NCBI GenBank assembly: GCA_001051155.2
Contig: JYIP02000008.1
Coordinates: 806,001 to 870,000, forward strand
Source: Chrysoporthe austroafricana
Taxonomy: Eukaryota; Ascomycota; Sordariomycetes; Diaporthales; Cryphonectriaceae
Direction: 5' to 3'
DNA length: 64,000 nt
This document shows positions 22,692-34,512 of this stretch, piece after piece. The first letter of the stretch is position 1, and every line of letters begins with the position of its first letter. The position numbers and the translations under genes are program-made. A model generated the notes under the pieces. That model was not told the origin of the DNA, ran no database searches, and saw nothing but the letters and a program-made list of their open reading frames with translations.

Positions 22692-23166
22692 GTTCTATTT
22701 TAAAGTTGTTGTCTTTTGAAATTTTGGAGGCATTCTGGATACTGTCCCTGTTGAGAATTCGGTAGTCATTAGAGCGACGGCGTCAAGCTGTAAGGGTTGG
22801 GCCACATCGACCATGAACAGTCAGCCACCCGACCGTCTTATGCCATAGAATTTGTCTGAGCAGGCAACACAAAGGCCACTGAACCCGCGAGCAGCCCTCG
22901 AAAGCTGGTCTCGTCGGACTAGCTCTTCCACAGTTGGACATGAGCACTAAGATTGTGCTGTACATGCAGTGCGTTGCGATATCTTTGCCCTGCGTGGCTA
23001 CGGATGCCCAGGTGCATCTTGGCTGAACTTCGAACCCCATATCCACAATTGTGCGATATGACACTCTTACAGATTTGGAGCTGTTAATTTACGTATGTAG
23101 TGCGTTGCATGTGACATATAGGAAGAAATGGCCGTTCCACGCGAGGACTTCCGTCGCAAAGCCGAC
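22692..23166. other. Intergenic, tRNA to agmatinase 3' end
   Basis: No supported gene. Two short open frames (22783-23064 minus, 23051-23239 plus) have no recognisable content. Confidence 0.4.
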
Positions 23167-24648
23167 CTACTCCCTCTTGTCTACCTTTGATGTCACAGGG
23201 ACGTCTACCATGAGTTGCAGCAATGACCATCCGACCTGAGCTGCTGCTAGGACCGTAGTCTCTCCAGGATTGTCGTAGATTGGAGCCACCTCGACCACAT
23301 CCCCTCCTATCACCTTCAGCCCGCTCAGGCCGTCCAGAATCGTAAGAAGCTCACGGCTGGTCCAGCCTCCAGGCTCGGCCGTGCCGGTGGCTGGTGAGAT
23401 CTATCAGCTAGTTTTCGGCGAAGGGAGTTGAATTTAGCTCTCACCTGGAGCGTATGCCGGGTCGAGGACGTCGATGTCCACGCTAATATAGACATTCGAG
23501 TCGCCCACCCGCTTCTTGATCTGGTCTATGATCCCATCCGAGCCGATCTTGTCAATCGCCCTCGCGGTGATGAGATCAAAGCCGCAGCGAACGTCGTTCC
23601 GGATATCCTCCTTGGGTCGCATCACGGGTGCCCTGATACCGGCATGGATAGATGTGTTTCTGATGAGACCCTACAAGAGCCACATTCAGTGGAGCTGTTC
23701 ACTCTGAGGATTGCCAGACGGTAAGCGGGGCGACGTACCTCCTCGTGAGCAATATGCAAAAATGTACCGTGGTTGACAGCACTTCAAAAGTCAGCGCAAG
23801 ATCGTGTCTGCTGGAGGAAAGGCATTACACACGCATAGTCCGACAAACCCCCTCCTAAGACGGATGGATCCCAGGTGTCTACGCACACATTAGCTATAAA
23901 TCTGCCCCCCCACCCCCACCCCACGGCCGCCCCAACAAGACAATTGCTTCTGGACTCACCAATATGACTGTCGAAATGGATGACAGAGACGTCGCCCCAT
24001 TTCTCGGCAGTAGATCTCAGCGCACTCAGCGTGGTTGTGTGGTCACCGCCAAGTGTCAGGATCCGAGGCGTCTTCGACACGCTTGAGTTCGCAGCCGGCC
24101 GGCCAGAGATGACCTTTAGCCTCGTCAGCATACGGCCCCATGCATCTATCTCATGGTCCCACGCCCGGTCGTACCCTGTGAGCCTTGTCCAGCTGCCTCA
24201 GCGCGACGGAGTTATCGAACCACGTCAGCCCGACGTCACCGCAGTCCACGACCTTTGCCCATTGGTTCAGCGTGCCCTCCCCGGTGTAGACAGAGAACGA
24301 GCCCGGAAACATCCGCTGGCTGCCCGTCCTGATTCCGCTCGGCCCGAAGCGGGCGCCGGGCCGTCCAGAGGTTGCCGTGTCGAAGGGCGCCCCGAGGATT
24401 GCGATGTCGTACTTGTTGTCCTCGGCCTCCTCGTCGGACAGCGCGTTCACATACGGGAGGTTGGCGAAGGTCTTGAGGCCGTGAAACTGCGAGCCCGTCA
24501 CGATGTCGATGTCGCCGTCATCTTCGGGAAGAGAGCCCAATGGGTGCTGCTGGCCCCAAAAGGGCTGCGGGTGCGCGTTGGGGACTTGCCATGCCTGCGC
24601 CGACGCTGCAAGTGTTGTCCCTGTACCCAGCAGTAGTGTCAGTCTCAT
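23167..24648 (-). CDS. Secreted agmatinase-family ureohydrolase
   Basis: Six exons on the minus strand (24648-24175, 24113-23960, 23878-23833, 23781-23739, 23670-23445, 23390-23167) give 388 residues in one consistent frame. The N-terminus MRLTLLLGTGTTLAASAQA is a signal peptide. The arginase/agmatinase core follows: LGAPFDTATSGRPGARFGP, LTLGGDHTTTLSALR, HFDSHIDTWDP, HGTFLHIAHEEG, VYISVDIDVLDPAYAP and TGTAEPGGW. All manganese ligands (H in GGDH, D/H/D in DSHID, D/D in VDID) are present, so it should be active, hydrolysing agmatine or a related guanidino compound to urea plus the amine. The DSHID motif is split by an intron. Exons 3 and 4 are only 46 and 43 bases. Divergent from a Zn2Cys6 regulator. 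The precise substrate is not shown by sequence. Confidence 0.92.
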
Positions 24649-25432
24649 CGTGATCAGAAGCGCTCTATGTGATCTAGAGAAGCTCTATCCACGGCGACAT
24701 AGGGGGTCTTTAAAGTCACGGTGAGGAGAGCCGATGTCCTTTGACACATTGTAGTACGTTTATGACTGTGGCGGCTTGAACGTAGATTGCCGGATGCACT
24801 GCCTATCTCCTCCGTACCGGCGGTCCAAAAGGCGGGTCCGGCCGAGGTGAAGGTCGGGTTGTACTAGTAGATTTTATTCCGTCGCCAATTGCCAGCGGGA
24901 GAGACATGTCGTGCCATGTCCCGCCACGGCGTGGATTGATTTGTTACTTAGCTCCGGATCACGGAAGCTCAAGCCTGCTGCTGCTTTAAGCTTGTCAGGT
25001 ATCCCCGTTCGGGGAAGGGTCCTCGATTCTGACGCCCAGATCAATCTGTTGTTATGCAGGACTATTGTAGTGTCTGCTAACTCTTCAGATTCTCTGGTAC
25101 TGCCCAGGCTGAAAGCTGATCATCCTTTGTTTTTCATCCACAGGTGCCCAGCATGTCTTCTCGGATAAAAACATATGCGTTCCGGCTCAAACAAGCCGCG
25201 GTATTGCCGAGGCAATAACTTTGTCCGTTCCAGGGATGACCTCAAATAAAGTTTCCCCGGATTTACTGGATGGTCTTGGCTTACCCCAGATTCAGGTCTC
25301 GGAAGATTGGCCAAATTCCATACCTGGGTAATGCCAGCAGTGAACCCCCATGTCGTCGTGAACAAGACCAGCCCCCTTTAATCCTCCCCATCGGCACACA
25401 GAGATGCTGACAGGCTCAACGTCGTCGTCATC
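24649..25432. other. Divergent promoter region, agmatinase / Zn2Cys6 regulator
   Basis: A 784-base shared upstream region. Paired CGG triplets occur (for example CCTCCGTACCGGCGG at 24808-24822 and several others), the kind of half-site that Zn2Cys6 factors bind, but no site is proven. No gene is supported here. Confidence 0.4.
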
Positions 25433-28334
25433 ATGGACCACCAACCCTCACACCCCAGCAAGATCAGGAGACGGGCTAACAAAGCGTGCTTAGCCTGTCG
25501 AGCCCGCAAGGTCAGATGTGATGTGTCCCAACGGGGTCGGCCGTGCATGAACTGTTTCCTAGACAGCGAGGCCTGTGTTGTGATCGGTCGAGCTTCGAGA
25601 CGGTGAGTATGGCCAAGCCCACGTCCAGCTCAGCGGGAGCCCTGCGCAAGGGCTATGATGCTCACGCTAGCATGCAGCCGGACGTTGAAGGACGTAAACA
25701 ATGCCGACAAAACAGACGGAGATGCAGACCAAAGCGATCTACCGGGAGAAGGCCATTCCTCAGAGGGCCGTATTTCTACTCCGGCACAGCCTTCGAATGT
25801 CGATGTCGTTACAGACATGATGTCAGATGAAGGCAGTGAGAAGTCGGAGACTGGCATGAACTCCATTCCTGATTTTGGTGCTGCCAGCACTCTCGACGGA
25901 GGTCGGGAAACCGGGTTACGAGCTCCAGAGGGCGATCCGTATCGTGAATCAACGCGGTATGCTCCACGACATGAGCCACTGCCTCAGCAACCACACTCGT
26001 CGATAAGAACGAGGCCCGAGCAGCTACAGTGGATAGGAGAGCAGAGTATGAGGTTTGGATCTGACATCACACACTCCTACTATCCATTTCTTGAGGCGAA
26101 CAACCTATCGAAGATCTTGCCGCAAGATGTCAGCTATCTTGAGATGCAGGGCTGCCTACGAGTGCCCACGAAGCCGATACTGGACGATTTTGTCAAGCAG
26201 TATTTCCTTCACGTTCATCCCATCATGCCACTGCTGAATGAGGGCGATTTTTGGGAGATGTACGGCTCTCAGCCAGATGGAACGTCTACCTTTCAGAAGT
26301 TATCGTTGCTTGTGCTGCAGGCGATGCTCTTCTCAGCATGTAGTGTATGTATAACCCGCCAACGATCGCGTTAGACCAGCTGCCAACATGTATCTAGTAT
26401 GTCCCCCTCAAAAGTCTCGAGGCACTTGGATATGCAGACGCCAAGGCTGCCAGAGCGGCATGTTATCGTCGAGCGAAGGCCAGTTGATCCCCTCTGGATA
26501 TCAGCGAGAGTGGAAAAGACTGATCTTAGATCACAGCTCCTGTTCGATTTCGAGGCCGAATCCTCACCTATAGCCATCGCGCAAGCCGCTCTTCTCCTCT
26601 CATTCTGGTCAGCCTGTACCACTCATCACCAAATACGCACCAACAGCTACTGGCTCAGCGTCGCAATCCAGCAGGCTAAGGCGGCTGGAGCACATCGCTG
26701 CTACGGCCCCGATCTCGATGACCCGCACCACGCCACTGTCCTGACAAGATTATGGCTTTGTCTCATTTTGCAGGACCGGGTCCTCTCCCTCTGCTTTCGA
26801 AAGCCAATTCAACTGACCAAGGTGCATTATGATACCGACAATAAATTGATTGCGCCCATTGAACCTGCAATCCTGTGGCATGAGGTCCGCCGTACTCGTG
26901 TCTACAATCTCGATACGAAGGAATCATTGAATGCGATGTTTGCGCTACTTACGAAGCTGTCCGTGGTGCTGACAGATCTACTAACGGAGGTCTGTCCATT
27001 GGACGAGCAGCCGCCCTGGGAGATGAAGAATGGTGGGGAGAGTACCCAAAGTATCCAAAATTACAAAATGCGGATGAGGCACTGGTATCAAGCGGCTACA
27101 TTAACACATCCTGAGCCGCGAGATAGCCGAATGTCTAACACCGGTGTCCCCGGGTTCGATTCACTCCAGCCTGATTTTCAGCACGAATCCGTAACACTTT
27201 ACAGTGGCTTCATGTACTTATTGTACCAGTTAGTGGCTGTGGTTTTCTTGTCCATCAAAGCATGTAAAGCTGACCGAAATAGTTCCGCTATGACAAAGCT
27301 CTGCCACCACGAGTGCCTCCATTTGATACACACGTCCCTCTCAAATGACGATGGGGACCTGAGCTCTAGCGACAGAATAGAGCTAACTAGGAACCGCCTC
27401 GAAATTGCGCAAGCAGCCTGGGCAGTCATCCGTTGCCTCAATGTCCTTATGCAGCACCGCTTATCGAGATGGCTACCGCCCAATTCGTGGGTGCTCTATT
27501 CTCGCTCTCCATGCTCACTTGCGCTGACGTACTTTCAGCATGGCTTGCATCTCGTTGCCTCTAATCCTTTGCATTCTCGACGTCAAAATGTCACCGAGAC
27601 CGAACTCCGAGCACCGTCGACTTCACGACCTCAGCGAGGTCATGAAGAAATATCAACTGCAGCCGCAGCCGGATATCACAGACCAAATATCCGAAACCAT
27701 CCAGGCCATCCTTGGTCTCGCACGACTTGAAGATTTCACCCAGGCAGCTCCCACATCTTTGACGGGAGAGAGAGTAGAGACACATAATGACTATATGAAC
27801 ATGACGCCGGAGGCAGGCTTACATCCTAGCATTTGTCTCCGAGTCGCTTTAACCTCGGACGCGAGCAGCCGTTCAGACGAAAAAGACAGCCCGGCTGCCC
27901 TGCGACGAGTGCTTGCTAGCAGCAGCCTCAACCGCACCAAAGCGGTCCTCAGCGACGGCATGACAGCGGGCCTGAAGTCTTCTGCCAAGTCGCCCGAAGT
28001 GCGCAGGGCGTCGATGTCGACAGCCCGAGACGAGATCATGCGACGGACAATAGCAAGATGGACACAAGAGGACCAGGCCATCAGCTTTGGCGTCCAGCTG
28101 GGCATCGTCTCTGCGGATCTCGCGCGGGAGGACGAGGCTGTGGAAAGCTCGGAACCCATCCAGACGGTGGGCGAAAACGGCCTCAACGACAGGGTTTCTA
28201 CGGAGGTGGACTTGCACAAGATACTGGGCCAGGCTCTATCCGAGGAAGCAGATACTCTAGAGAGAAGCTTGTTGGATGCCTGCGTCCTCATAGATCAGTT
28301 GCCGAGAGCAGACAGCAAAGCGCTTCCCTTCTAG
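25433..28334 (+). CDS. Zn2Cys6 fungal-specific transcription factor
   Basis: Five exons (25433-25602, 25678-26344, 26398-26478, 26537-27486, 27539-28334) give about 887 residues. The N-terminal binuclear zinc cluster is CLACRARKVRC followed by CMNCFLDSEAC (C-x2-C-x6-C-x8-C-x2-C-x6-C, residues 19-48). The Fungal_trans middle homology region spans exons 2-4 with FVKQYFLHVHPIMPLLNE, YVPLKSLEALGYADAKAA, then LLLSFWSACTTHHQIRTN and RLWLCLILQDRVLSL. The architecture resembles cutinase/CTF1-beta-type regulators. Intron 1 has two possible acceptors (25650 or 25677); I prefer the second because the branch-like GCTCAC sits just upstream. Intron 3 (26479-26536) has a GC donor (AAG|GCCAGT). Intron 4 is textbook (GTGGGT, GCTGAC, TTTCAG). 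Targets unknown; the divergent agmatinase gene is a candidate. Confidence 0.88.
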
Positions 28335-31300
28335 AAACGCGTTCTAAGATGTCCTTCCTAGCTAGTTTGCCAAAAAAAAAAAAAAAGGGTCTATTATAGC
28401 AAACCAACAAATTTATCGACGAGGTCTGTTTTTGCTCACCATGTAAACTCCCACCCCCCCCCTTCTCCCTCCGGCAAAAAGCACAAGGGAGGCTAATTGA
28501 GCGAAGAGACAAAATCTGGGGGTCGAAATTTGACTGGTTTTGCGCGGAATTAAAGGCATGATCAGCCCCCAACTTAACCCCGTGCTTTTGCCCTCTTGTT
28601 GAAGTGCTCTTTATCATTTTTGTTCTATCAATCGACGACCTGAGGTCTCTCCTCTTCCTTTTTTTTTTTTTTTTTTTTTTTTTTTTCCCCCCCCCCCCCC
28701 CCCCCTCTTTTTTCCTCCTTTCCGGGGGTTCCCGGGGGGGCCCCCCCCCCCCCCGCCCCGCGTGGGGTGTTTTGTGCGTGCGGAAGAAGGGGGAAGCGCT
28801 GGAAGCCTCAGGTCTCTCACCCCCCCCCCTTTCCCCTANACCTAACCCCCTGTTTTTGCCCCTTTTTTTTATTTCTTTTTTTTTTTTTTTTTTTTTTAAT
28901 TCCCCATCTTAGGTCTTTCCTCTTTCTTTTTTTTTTTTTTTTTTTTTTTCTCTTTCACCTGCCCTCTCCCAAAACCTGTCTGCTCCCTTTCCGGGGGATC
29001 GCGGGGGGGACCCTAACCCCTGCTTGCTGGCTCAAAAAGGGGGCACATATGGCACGCCTACCCGGGTCGTGTGTTGACGATACCTCATCTGAGCTTTGTC
29101 TCCTGCTATTGTCTCCACTACAGTGCACACCGGCCCGAGTTCTTAAGTCTATGTCGCATGCCGGACCACAAATGACCACACGTTTTCACAGATGACGCCA
29201 GCATTATGCGTTTCACATGCTTATCAGACTGCAAGGACGCGGCCACCCTGCCAACCGGTGACACTCACACGGAGCCAGCGGCGTGCTCGACAAGCTCCCG
29301 TGGTATGACGGAGGTTCGTCAAGACCTTGCTGCATCTCGGCTTCTCCACTTGTCACACAGCATGAACATACCATGCTTGGTGACGAGGTGGCAGATGTGA
29401 GCGCTGCGGAGCTATGGCGCCGGCTGATACCCGTCACGGCTCGGTCTATGCCGCACTTGTCGCACCTCACTTTGACGGCAAACGAGATCGCGAGAGGGGT
29501 TTTGCCTGGGTGACGCGGTCGTGTGCGGGAAGGGCTACCGGGCCCGCCCGCCGCCTTGCATCTCGGCAGCATCATGTGAAGCTGATGAGGTTAGATTCAT
29601 CGAACGTAGTGTTGAGGTGAGAGGTCATGCTGCTGGTCTAGGATCAATCTCGTTACCTCCAGTCCCATGGCCAGTCATCGACGTGGGCCCAGCGCGAGAC
29701 CAGGCGTCTCGGGAGTAATCCACCAATCAATAATCTGTCTTGTTAGATTGCATTGCTGCGCCCGGGTTCTCCACAAAACAGCGTGTCATGGGCCCATCTA
29801 GCAGTGTGCCTGTACTTGCAATACGAACCTCATCATGGACTGACAGACAGGATAGAGTATGCGGAAGGATTCTGACGGTAGTCTATCTCGTGTCTATTGC
29901 CAACACGGCGTCCAAATTCAGGTCAAAGAGGACACTTCCCATCATGAGAACGCGCAATGTCTTGGGTCCCGTCGGTGCACTGCCCGGTCCGCTGTGACGT
30001 GCATAATGTGCGGGACCTATCCAGCCTCAATATCGCTGGGCTCGTCACTCAGCCCGAGGATCGGTGCGGCGAGGAGTGCTGTCATCCAGGATCTTGCCCG
30101 ACGGTCTACTGGGTATGGCACGATGGCAGCATGCACCTTACCTACAAGCGCGCGAGACCTCGGTGGACATGAGGATACCCACTCCCTTGAGCTTATCTCC
30201 TCCAATCACGTCCTGAGCCCACCCTGATGCATCTCGCATCTGGTCCACAGCGTTGCTGTCACACTCAGCCTTTCCCAGAGGAGCCTAGGGCGACCCGACA
30301 GTCTGGTAACCCGCCATATGATTGCGTCTCCTACCCTGTGATCCTGGCTAGCGCGGAATTCCTGCGCGTTTTGCAGACCACTGCGGCGGCCTCGCGCCCT
30401 GGAGATACTTTCCTTTTGTCCTTTCTCTCGCCTCCCGGCGTCCCGACCATTCCTCCTCACCCGACCTGCCCGAGACGGCCCAAAAAGCACATGCCGGTCG
30501 GTCCAATGTGGCACCTTGGACTGATCCCTGCACAGGTCACCGCCTCCGCACAGCTCCTGTTTCTCTGAAATCGTTGTTTTGAGCGGGGCGTCGAGAGCTC
30601 TGAACACGGCCTCTTGGATACCGTGTTCCCCAGTCACGGTCGTGTAAGTGCCTGGTGGGCAGAACCATGGACGGTGCTGAGCTGCAAGTGGTGGCTTGCT
30701 TACTAACCAGCCGGACACCTCGCGATATCGCCAAAGATGGATATGCTACACACTGTCACAGCGCCCCTTCTCACGCCATCTCCAAATGCGAGGGTTTCAG
30801 CCGGACTGGAGTCCTATGAGGAGTCTTCGCATCCGGATGGTCGATCCGGTTACCTCGCGACCCTCAATCGGATGCCCCACCTAGTCGTCTGATCCGCCTC
30901 TACAAAGGACCCTTGCATGCCTATGCCTGCGCAGAAACCGTTCGGGCGTCGAGAGTGGGCTACTGTTACCTTGTCGTCAAGCAGAACGACAGCTGGCTCC
31001 AGTAGATTCCGGTCTTGCTGCAGGGCTGTGTCTCCTAGAAGCCTGCGAAGTATCTTGCTTGTACCCAGTCGCAGAGCATAGGCTGTCGAGCAGATACCGT
31101 GACCGGGCGTTCACAGAAAAGCGCACAGCCTGGGGTGGACGGACTGAACTTGCAGCTTGCTAGGGTGGCAGAGCAACACAGTGCCAGCTTGGGTTGCATA
31201 AACGCAGCTGCGCTGCAGAATATCATACCTAATTTAAACCCGGCATGTCAAGGTTCTATACAGCAATGCTGCCGCCACGGAAGGACATGGTCTTGGTCCT

Positions 31301-31879
31301 TGCATCTACAGGCGCACGTAGCTCCTCCTGGGCCATCCTCCAATGGTACCCCGTGTGCTGTCCCGGCCGTCTGGAAACGAGTAGAAAAAGCCTGTGAAGA
31401 GAGCGCTTCACTATGGATAGTTCAGATCCGCCTTGGCCAACCGGCCAACGCTCGATGTCGCATGTGGAGGCAACGAGTCCCTGGTCCACCCATTCTGCGT
31501 CTGCGTAACCAACATGCATTGCGCCCTCAAGTACTGAGGGATATCCTGTAAAATATATGGAAGCCCATGGCCAAACGGCTTGCTATCGACTAATGTCGCA
31601 GCTATAGTCGACAGTGCCTCTTCTTCTGGTTACACGTCGAGTAAGCGTTGTTTTTAAGGCTGCCGGTCGACAAATAATTACAAGAAAAGGGGGAGGTCTC
31701 TCCTGCGTCCCCCATGAATTTATTTGCGGCGACCTTATCAACCTAGGCTCAATCTTCTAGCGACATCTTGCTCAGCTATCCAGCACAAAGAGGCCAAGAT
31801 AAACCAAGCGACGGAACACATCTCTTGCGCGCCTGAGACTCAGACACTTGGCATCCGTGACCGAGCCCTGCCAGAGACC
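28335..31879. other. Gene-poor stretch with a damaged homopolymer zone
   Basis: From 28644 to about 29010 the sequence is long T, C and G runs with one undetermined base (28839); see the separate repeat entry. From 29.0 to 31.9 kb many short overlapping open frames occur on both strands, none longer than 170 codons and none with a domain, signal or splice structure I can recognise. It may hold decayed gene or repeat remnants. I call no gene. Confidence 0.4.
28644..29010. repeat. Homopolymer-rich low-quality segment with one N
   Basis: Runs of T (about 30), C (about 20) and G alternate and contain an N at 28839. Three poor copies of one phrase recur: AGGTCT.TC followed by a T or C run near 28643, 28811 and 28911, and CTTTCCGGGGG.TC.CGGGGGGG at 28718 and 28987. 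Copies of ACC.TAACCCC.TG also occur at 28840 and 29010. This pattern looks like the same bad reads joined repeatedly at an assembly gap rather than biology. Confidence 0.7.
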
Positions 31880-34123
31880 ATGACTGCCCGGTGTAGGAAT
31901 TCCCCTCAGAATCCTGCACCTCATCCTCCGACGTTGCTCCTTACCCATCCACCAGTCAACGGATTACTTCATCCGATCCAGGACTGGCGAGGCTCTATAT
32001 CTACAGATCCCGTTCAACACTTCACCAATGCAGAGCAAAATCATCGACATGGGCGCCATACATCAAACTGCTCGTCCACCAGCAGCAATCAGCGTTGGTC
32101 CGCGGGCTACACAGGGCAAGTCAGGTGGCCTGGAAACTCGAGAAGAGACTCCTGGACACCAAGGGTCCTAGCCGATATTCCAACTCGAGGATATTCCCCC
32201 ATCATCGAAGCTAGAACCCTGGATGAGCCTGAACACTCAGAGCAAGCGCGGAAGCGATGCAAACTTGACGATGGTGGTTGGATTAACGATGCCTTGACCC
32301 GAGGGCAAGCGCAACGAGCGCTGCTTGGATTATCCGATCCACAACCCTTTCCCTTGCAGACGCCTCCACCTGAACGACTGGACTCGCCCTTTCCAAATCC
32401 TTCCCCACGACAAAACACGCCCGCACAACAACGGCGGCATCAGGATTCCCACTTCCTCAGTCCACCTGGCCTCACCCGATCACCCGGTATACCCTCCGCA
32501 ACGGTTTCACGGCGGTCATCTTACGTATACTCAAGCACTACGCCGTCTCCTAGCCCCGTTCCCAGCCATGCGACTTTCCCTTCGACCTGTCGACGCGACG
32601 AAGCATCGCCTCCAGCTACCTCGACTGTTGCGTCTGCCTTCTCCGACATGGAACTAGCAACCCAAGAAGATTTAGCAGCCGCTGATGAGGTCGACCTAGC
32701 TGCTACCTTCGAGCGGATATATGGTTTCCCGAAAGTCGATATGCAACAGCACATGGTGGTGGATGCCCCAGCCTCAAAACTGGAGACACTCCCACAGCAA
32801 CTGTTCATGCGCATCATGGTATACTGCGGATACAAAGAACAGATCCTCCTCAAGCGTTGCAGCTACCGACTTTACCACACGGTCGATCTTGAAGCCATCC
32901 CGTGGGATGTCAAGACCGAGGCTATCATCTTTGAAGAGCGAGACAATCCCAACAACTTCCCCAAGAAGGAGCCGAAATCCCGTCATGCGAATGAGGAAGA
33001 GAACGACGATCAGGATGTCAACGCTGTCCCTTATGAAGCAGCGTCTCCACTCACGAGCTCTGCCGGTAGGAAGGGAGGAAATGGCAAAGCAGCCCCGGAC
33101 CGACCTAGGCAAACAAATGGCAACTCGAAGCAAGCCAGTGGCGGACCCAAGAAGGCGACCGGCAAAGGCAAAGCTCACCCTGACACATACGGCAAGTGGG
33201 CTTGTTACTGCTGCTACAAGATTTTGCCGGCGAATTACTTTGAGGGCCAGCTTCTGGAAGACAAGGATGGCCGGGCAGCAAAGAATCACAAGGCAAGAGG
33301 GGCACATGTTGATGAATCCGAGAAGAAAGTCGACATGCGAGTCGAATACGTCCAGATCATCGGAGTTTCTCCTAGTGAAAGTTTGCCAGACTGGCTGAAG
33401 ACGGATTTAATCATGGTGAAAGCAAGTAATGTGGAAGACTACGTCCGGCAACGGATGCGGAGAGGAGTTGACCAACACGACCTCAGGGCCTACTACAGAG
33501 ATATTAACAAGAAGAGGCACCTTGTCGCTCCCATTCGAGGCGTGAATTCGATATTCACGCCCTCACCGATACAAATACCCGAGGATGATCTCGATCGTCA
33601 GGCTCTTCACTGCAACAACGACAAACAGCCGGGGAACGCAACTGACAGGCGTGGCCACAACACGACAGAAACAACTGCCTCCGCCGGTAATAGTGGTCTT
33701 GAACTTGGATTGGGATCTCGCAGGCCACTTTACAGGCTCCCGACCAAGAGAACGGCTCGAGGGGGTATTGGCACTGGAAGGTACGCCTACGAGCTCTCCA
33801 TCCCCAATGGAGCGCGGCGTGACATACCATGCGAGGTCTTGACGCTGCCGAACACCAAACCATTCGGCAACGTCTATCTTCCGCAAACGAGTTCTAGACA
33901 TGAGATCTCGGACAGTCTGTCAGGGCCTCAGGTTGGAGACGTGATCTCACTACGCCGGGTATGCATCCCTTGTGGCACCAAGTTTGCGGTCTACAGGAGG
34001 GATTGCAATCGCAAAATCATCAGCAAGACTCAGGAGGCATGGTGGGTCTGCGACTGTCGGCAGGTAAGACTGGCAGAGATGAGTGACGGCTGTAGGAAAT
34101 GTGGCAGCAATGTGATATACTGA
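31880..34123 (+). CDS. F-box protein with C-terminal cysteine cluster
   Basis: A single exon. The frame is open from 31724, but the first ATG is at 31880, giving 747 residues. Residues 1-290 are Pro/Ser-rich and disordered, with a basic patch (KRCK near 120). An F-box follows around residues 300-350 (LETLPQQLFMRIMVYCGYKE, then LLKRCSYRLYHTVDLEAIPW). After a Lys/Gly-rich linker there is a first cysteine group (WACYCCYKILPANYF, near 440), a helical region, and a C-terminal group RVCIPCGTKF, WWVCDCRQ and CRKCGSNVIY, which could bind zinc. F-box proteins recruit substrates to SCF ubiquitin ligases via Skp1. I do not recognise the substrate-binding family. It stands alone beside a gene-poor region. 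Confidence 0.8.
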   Translation: MTARCRNSPQNPAPHPPTLLLTHPPVNGLLHPIQDWRGSISTDPVQHFTNAEQNHRHGRHTSNCSSTSSNQRWSAGYTGQVRWPGNSRRDSWTPRVLADIPTRGYSPIIEARTLDEPEHSEQARKRCKLDDGGWINDALTRGQAQRALLGLSDPQPFPLQTPPPERLDSPFPNPSPRQNTPAQQRRHQDSHFLSPPGLTRSPGIPSATVSRRSSYVYSSTTPSPSPVPSHATFPSTCRRDEASPPATSTVASAFSDMELATQEDLAAADEVDLAATFERIYGFPKVDMQQHMVVDAPASKLETLPQQLFMRIMVYCGYKEQILLKRCSYRLYHTVDLEAIPWDVKTEAIIFEERDNPNNFPKKEPKSRHANEEENDDQDVNAVPYEAASPLTSSAGRKGGNGKAAPDRPRQTNGNSKQASGGPKKATGKGKAHPDTYGKWACYCCYKILPANYFEGQLLEDKDGRAAKNHKARGAHVDESEKKVDMRVEYVQIIGVSPSESLPDWLKTDLIMVKASNVEDYVRQRMRRGVDQHDLRAYYRDINKKRHLVAPIRGVNSIFTPSPIQIPEDDLDRQALHCNNDKQPGNATDRRGHNTTETTASAGNSGLELGLGSRRPLYRLPTKRTARGGIGTGRYAYELSIPNGARRDIPCEVLTLPNTKPFGNVYLPQTSSRHEISDSLSGPQVGDVISLRRVCIPCGTKFAVYRRDCNRKIISKTQEAWWVCDCRQVRLAEMSDGCRKCGSNVIY

Positions 34124-34512
34124 TGGGCTGGGGGTGCTTTTGAAGCCATCTCACTTCTTGTTTTACGCATAATGAAGCAGAAAGCCTGTGTCCTATCCCT
34201 AGAATCCGGGCCGAGAGAGTCGGGATTTGAATTTTTTTTTTTTTTTTTCTAAAGCTATTTAGACAATATGCCACATGGCCTTCAATGTGTCTGGAGTCGA
34301 CCTAAGAGAGCTAATACTCATGATAGAGATTGCACAAGCCGTCAAAAAGCTCACACCAAATTGCGGTCTATCATAGATCACCATAATCCAGAACCTGTGC
34401 CTATTATCCAACAGCGTATAGTCATAGCCACAAGCCCCGCCAACATGCTCCCCAGTATCTGGATCCCCCCACGAAATGAGTTGTTACCAACCGCAGACGG
34501 ATCAGGCCTCCA

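Noticed and set aside
26479..26536. Reading the Zn2Cys6 gene as two separate genes broken here
   Set aside because: The fungal-TF domain is continuous across the gap once a 58-base GC-AG piece is removed, so one gene is simpler.
30206..31551. Open frames of 110-170 codons on both strands
   Set aside because: Translations were read in both directions and show no family motif, signal peptide or consistent splicing.
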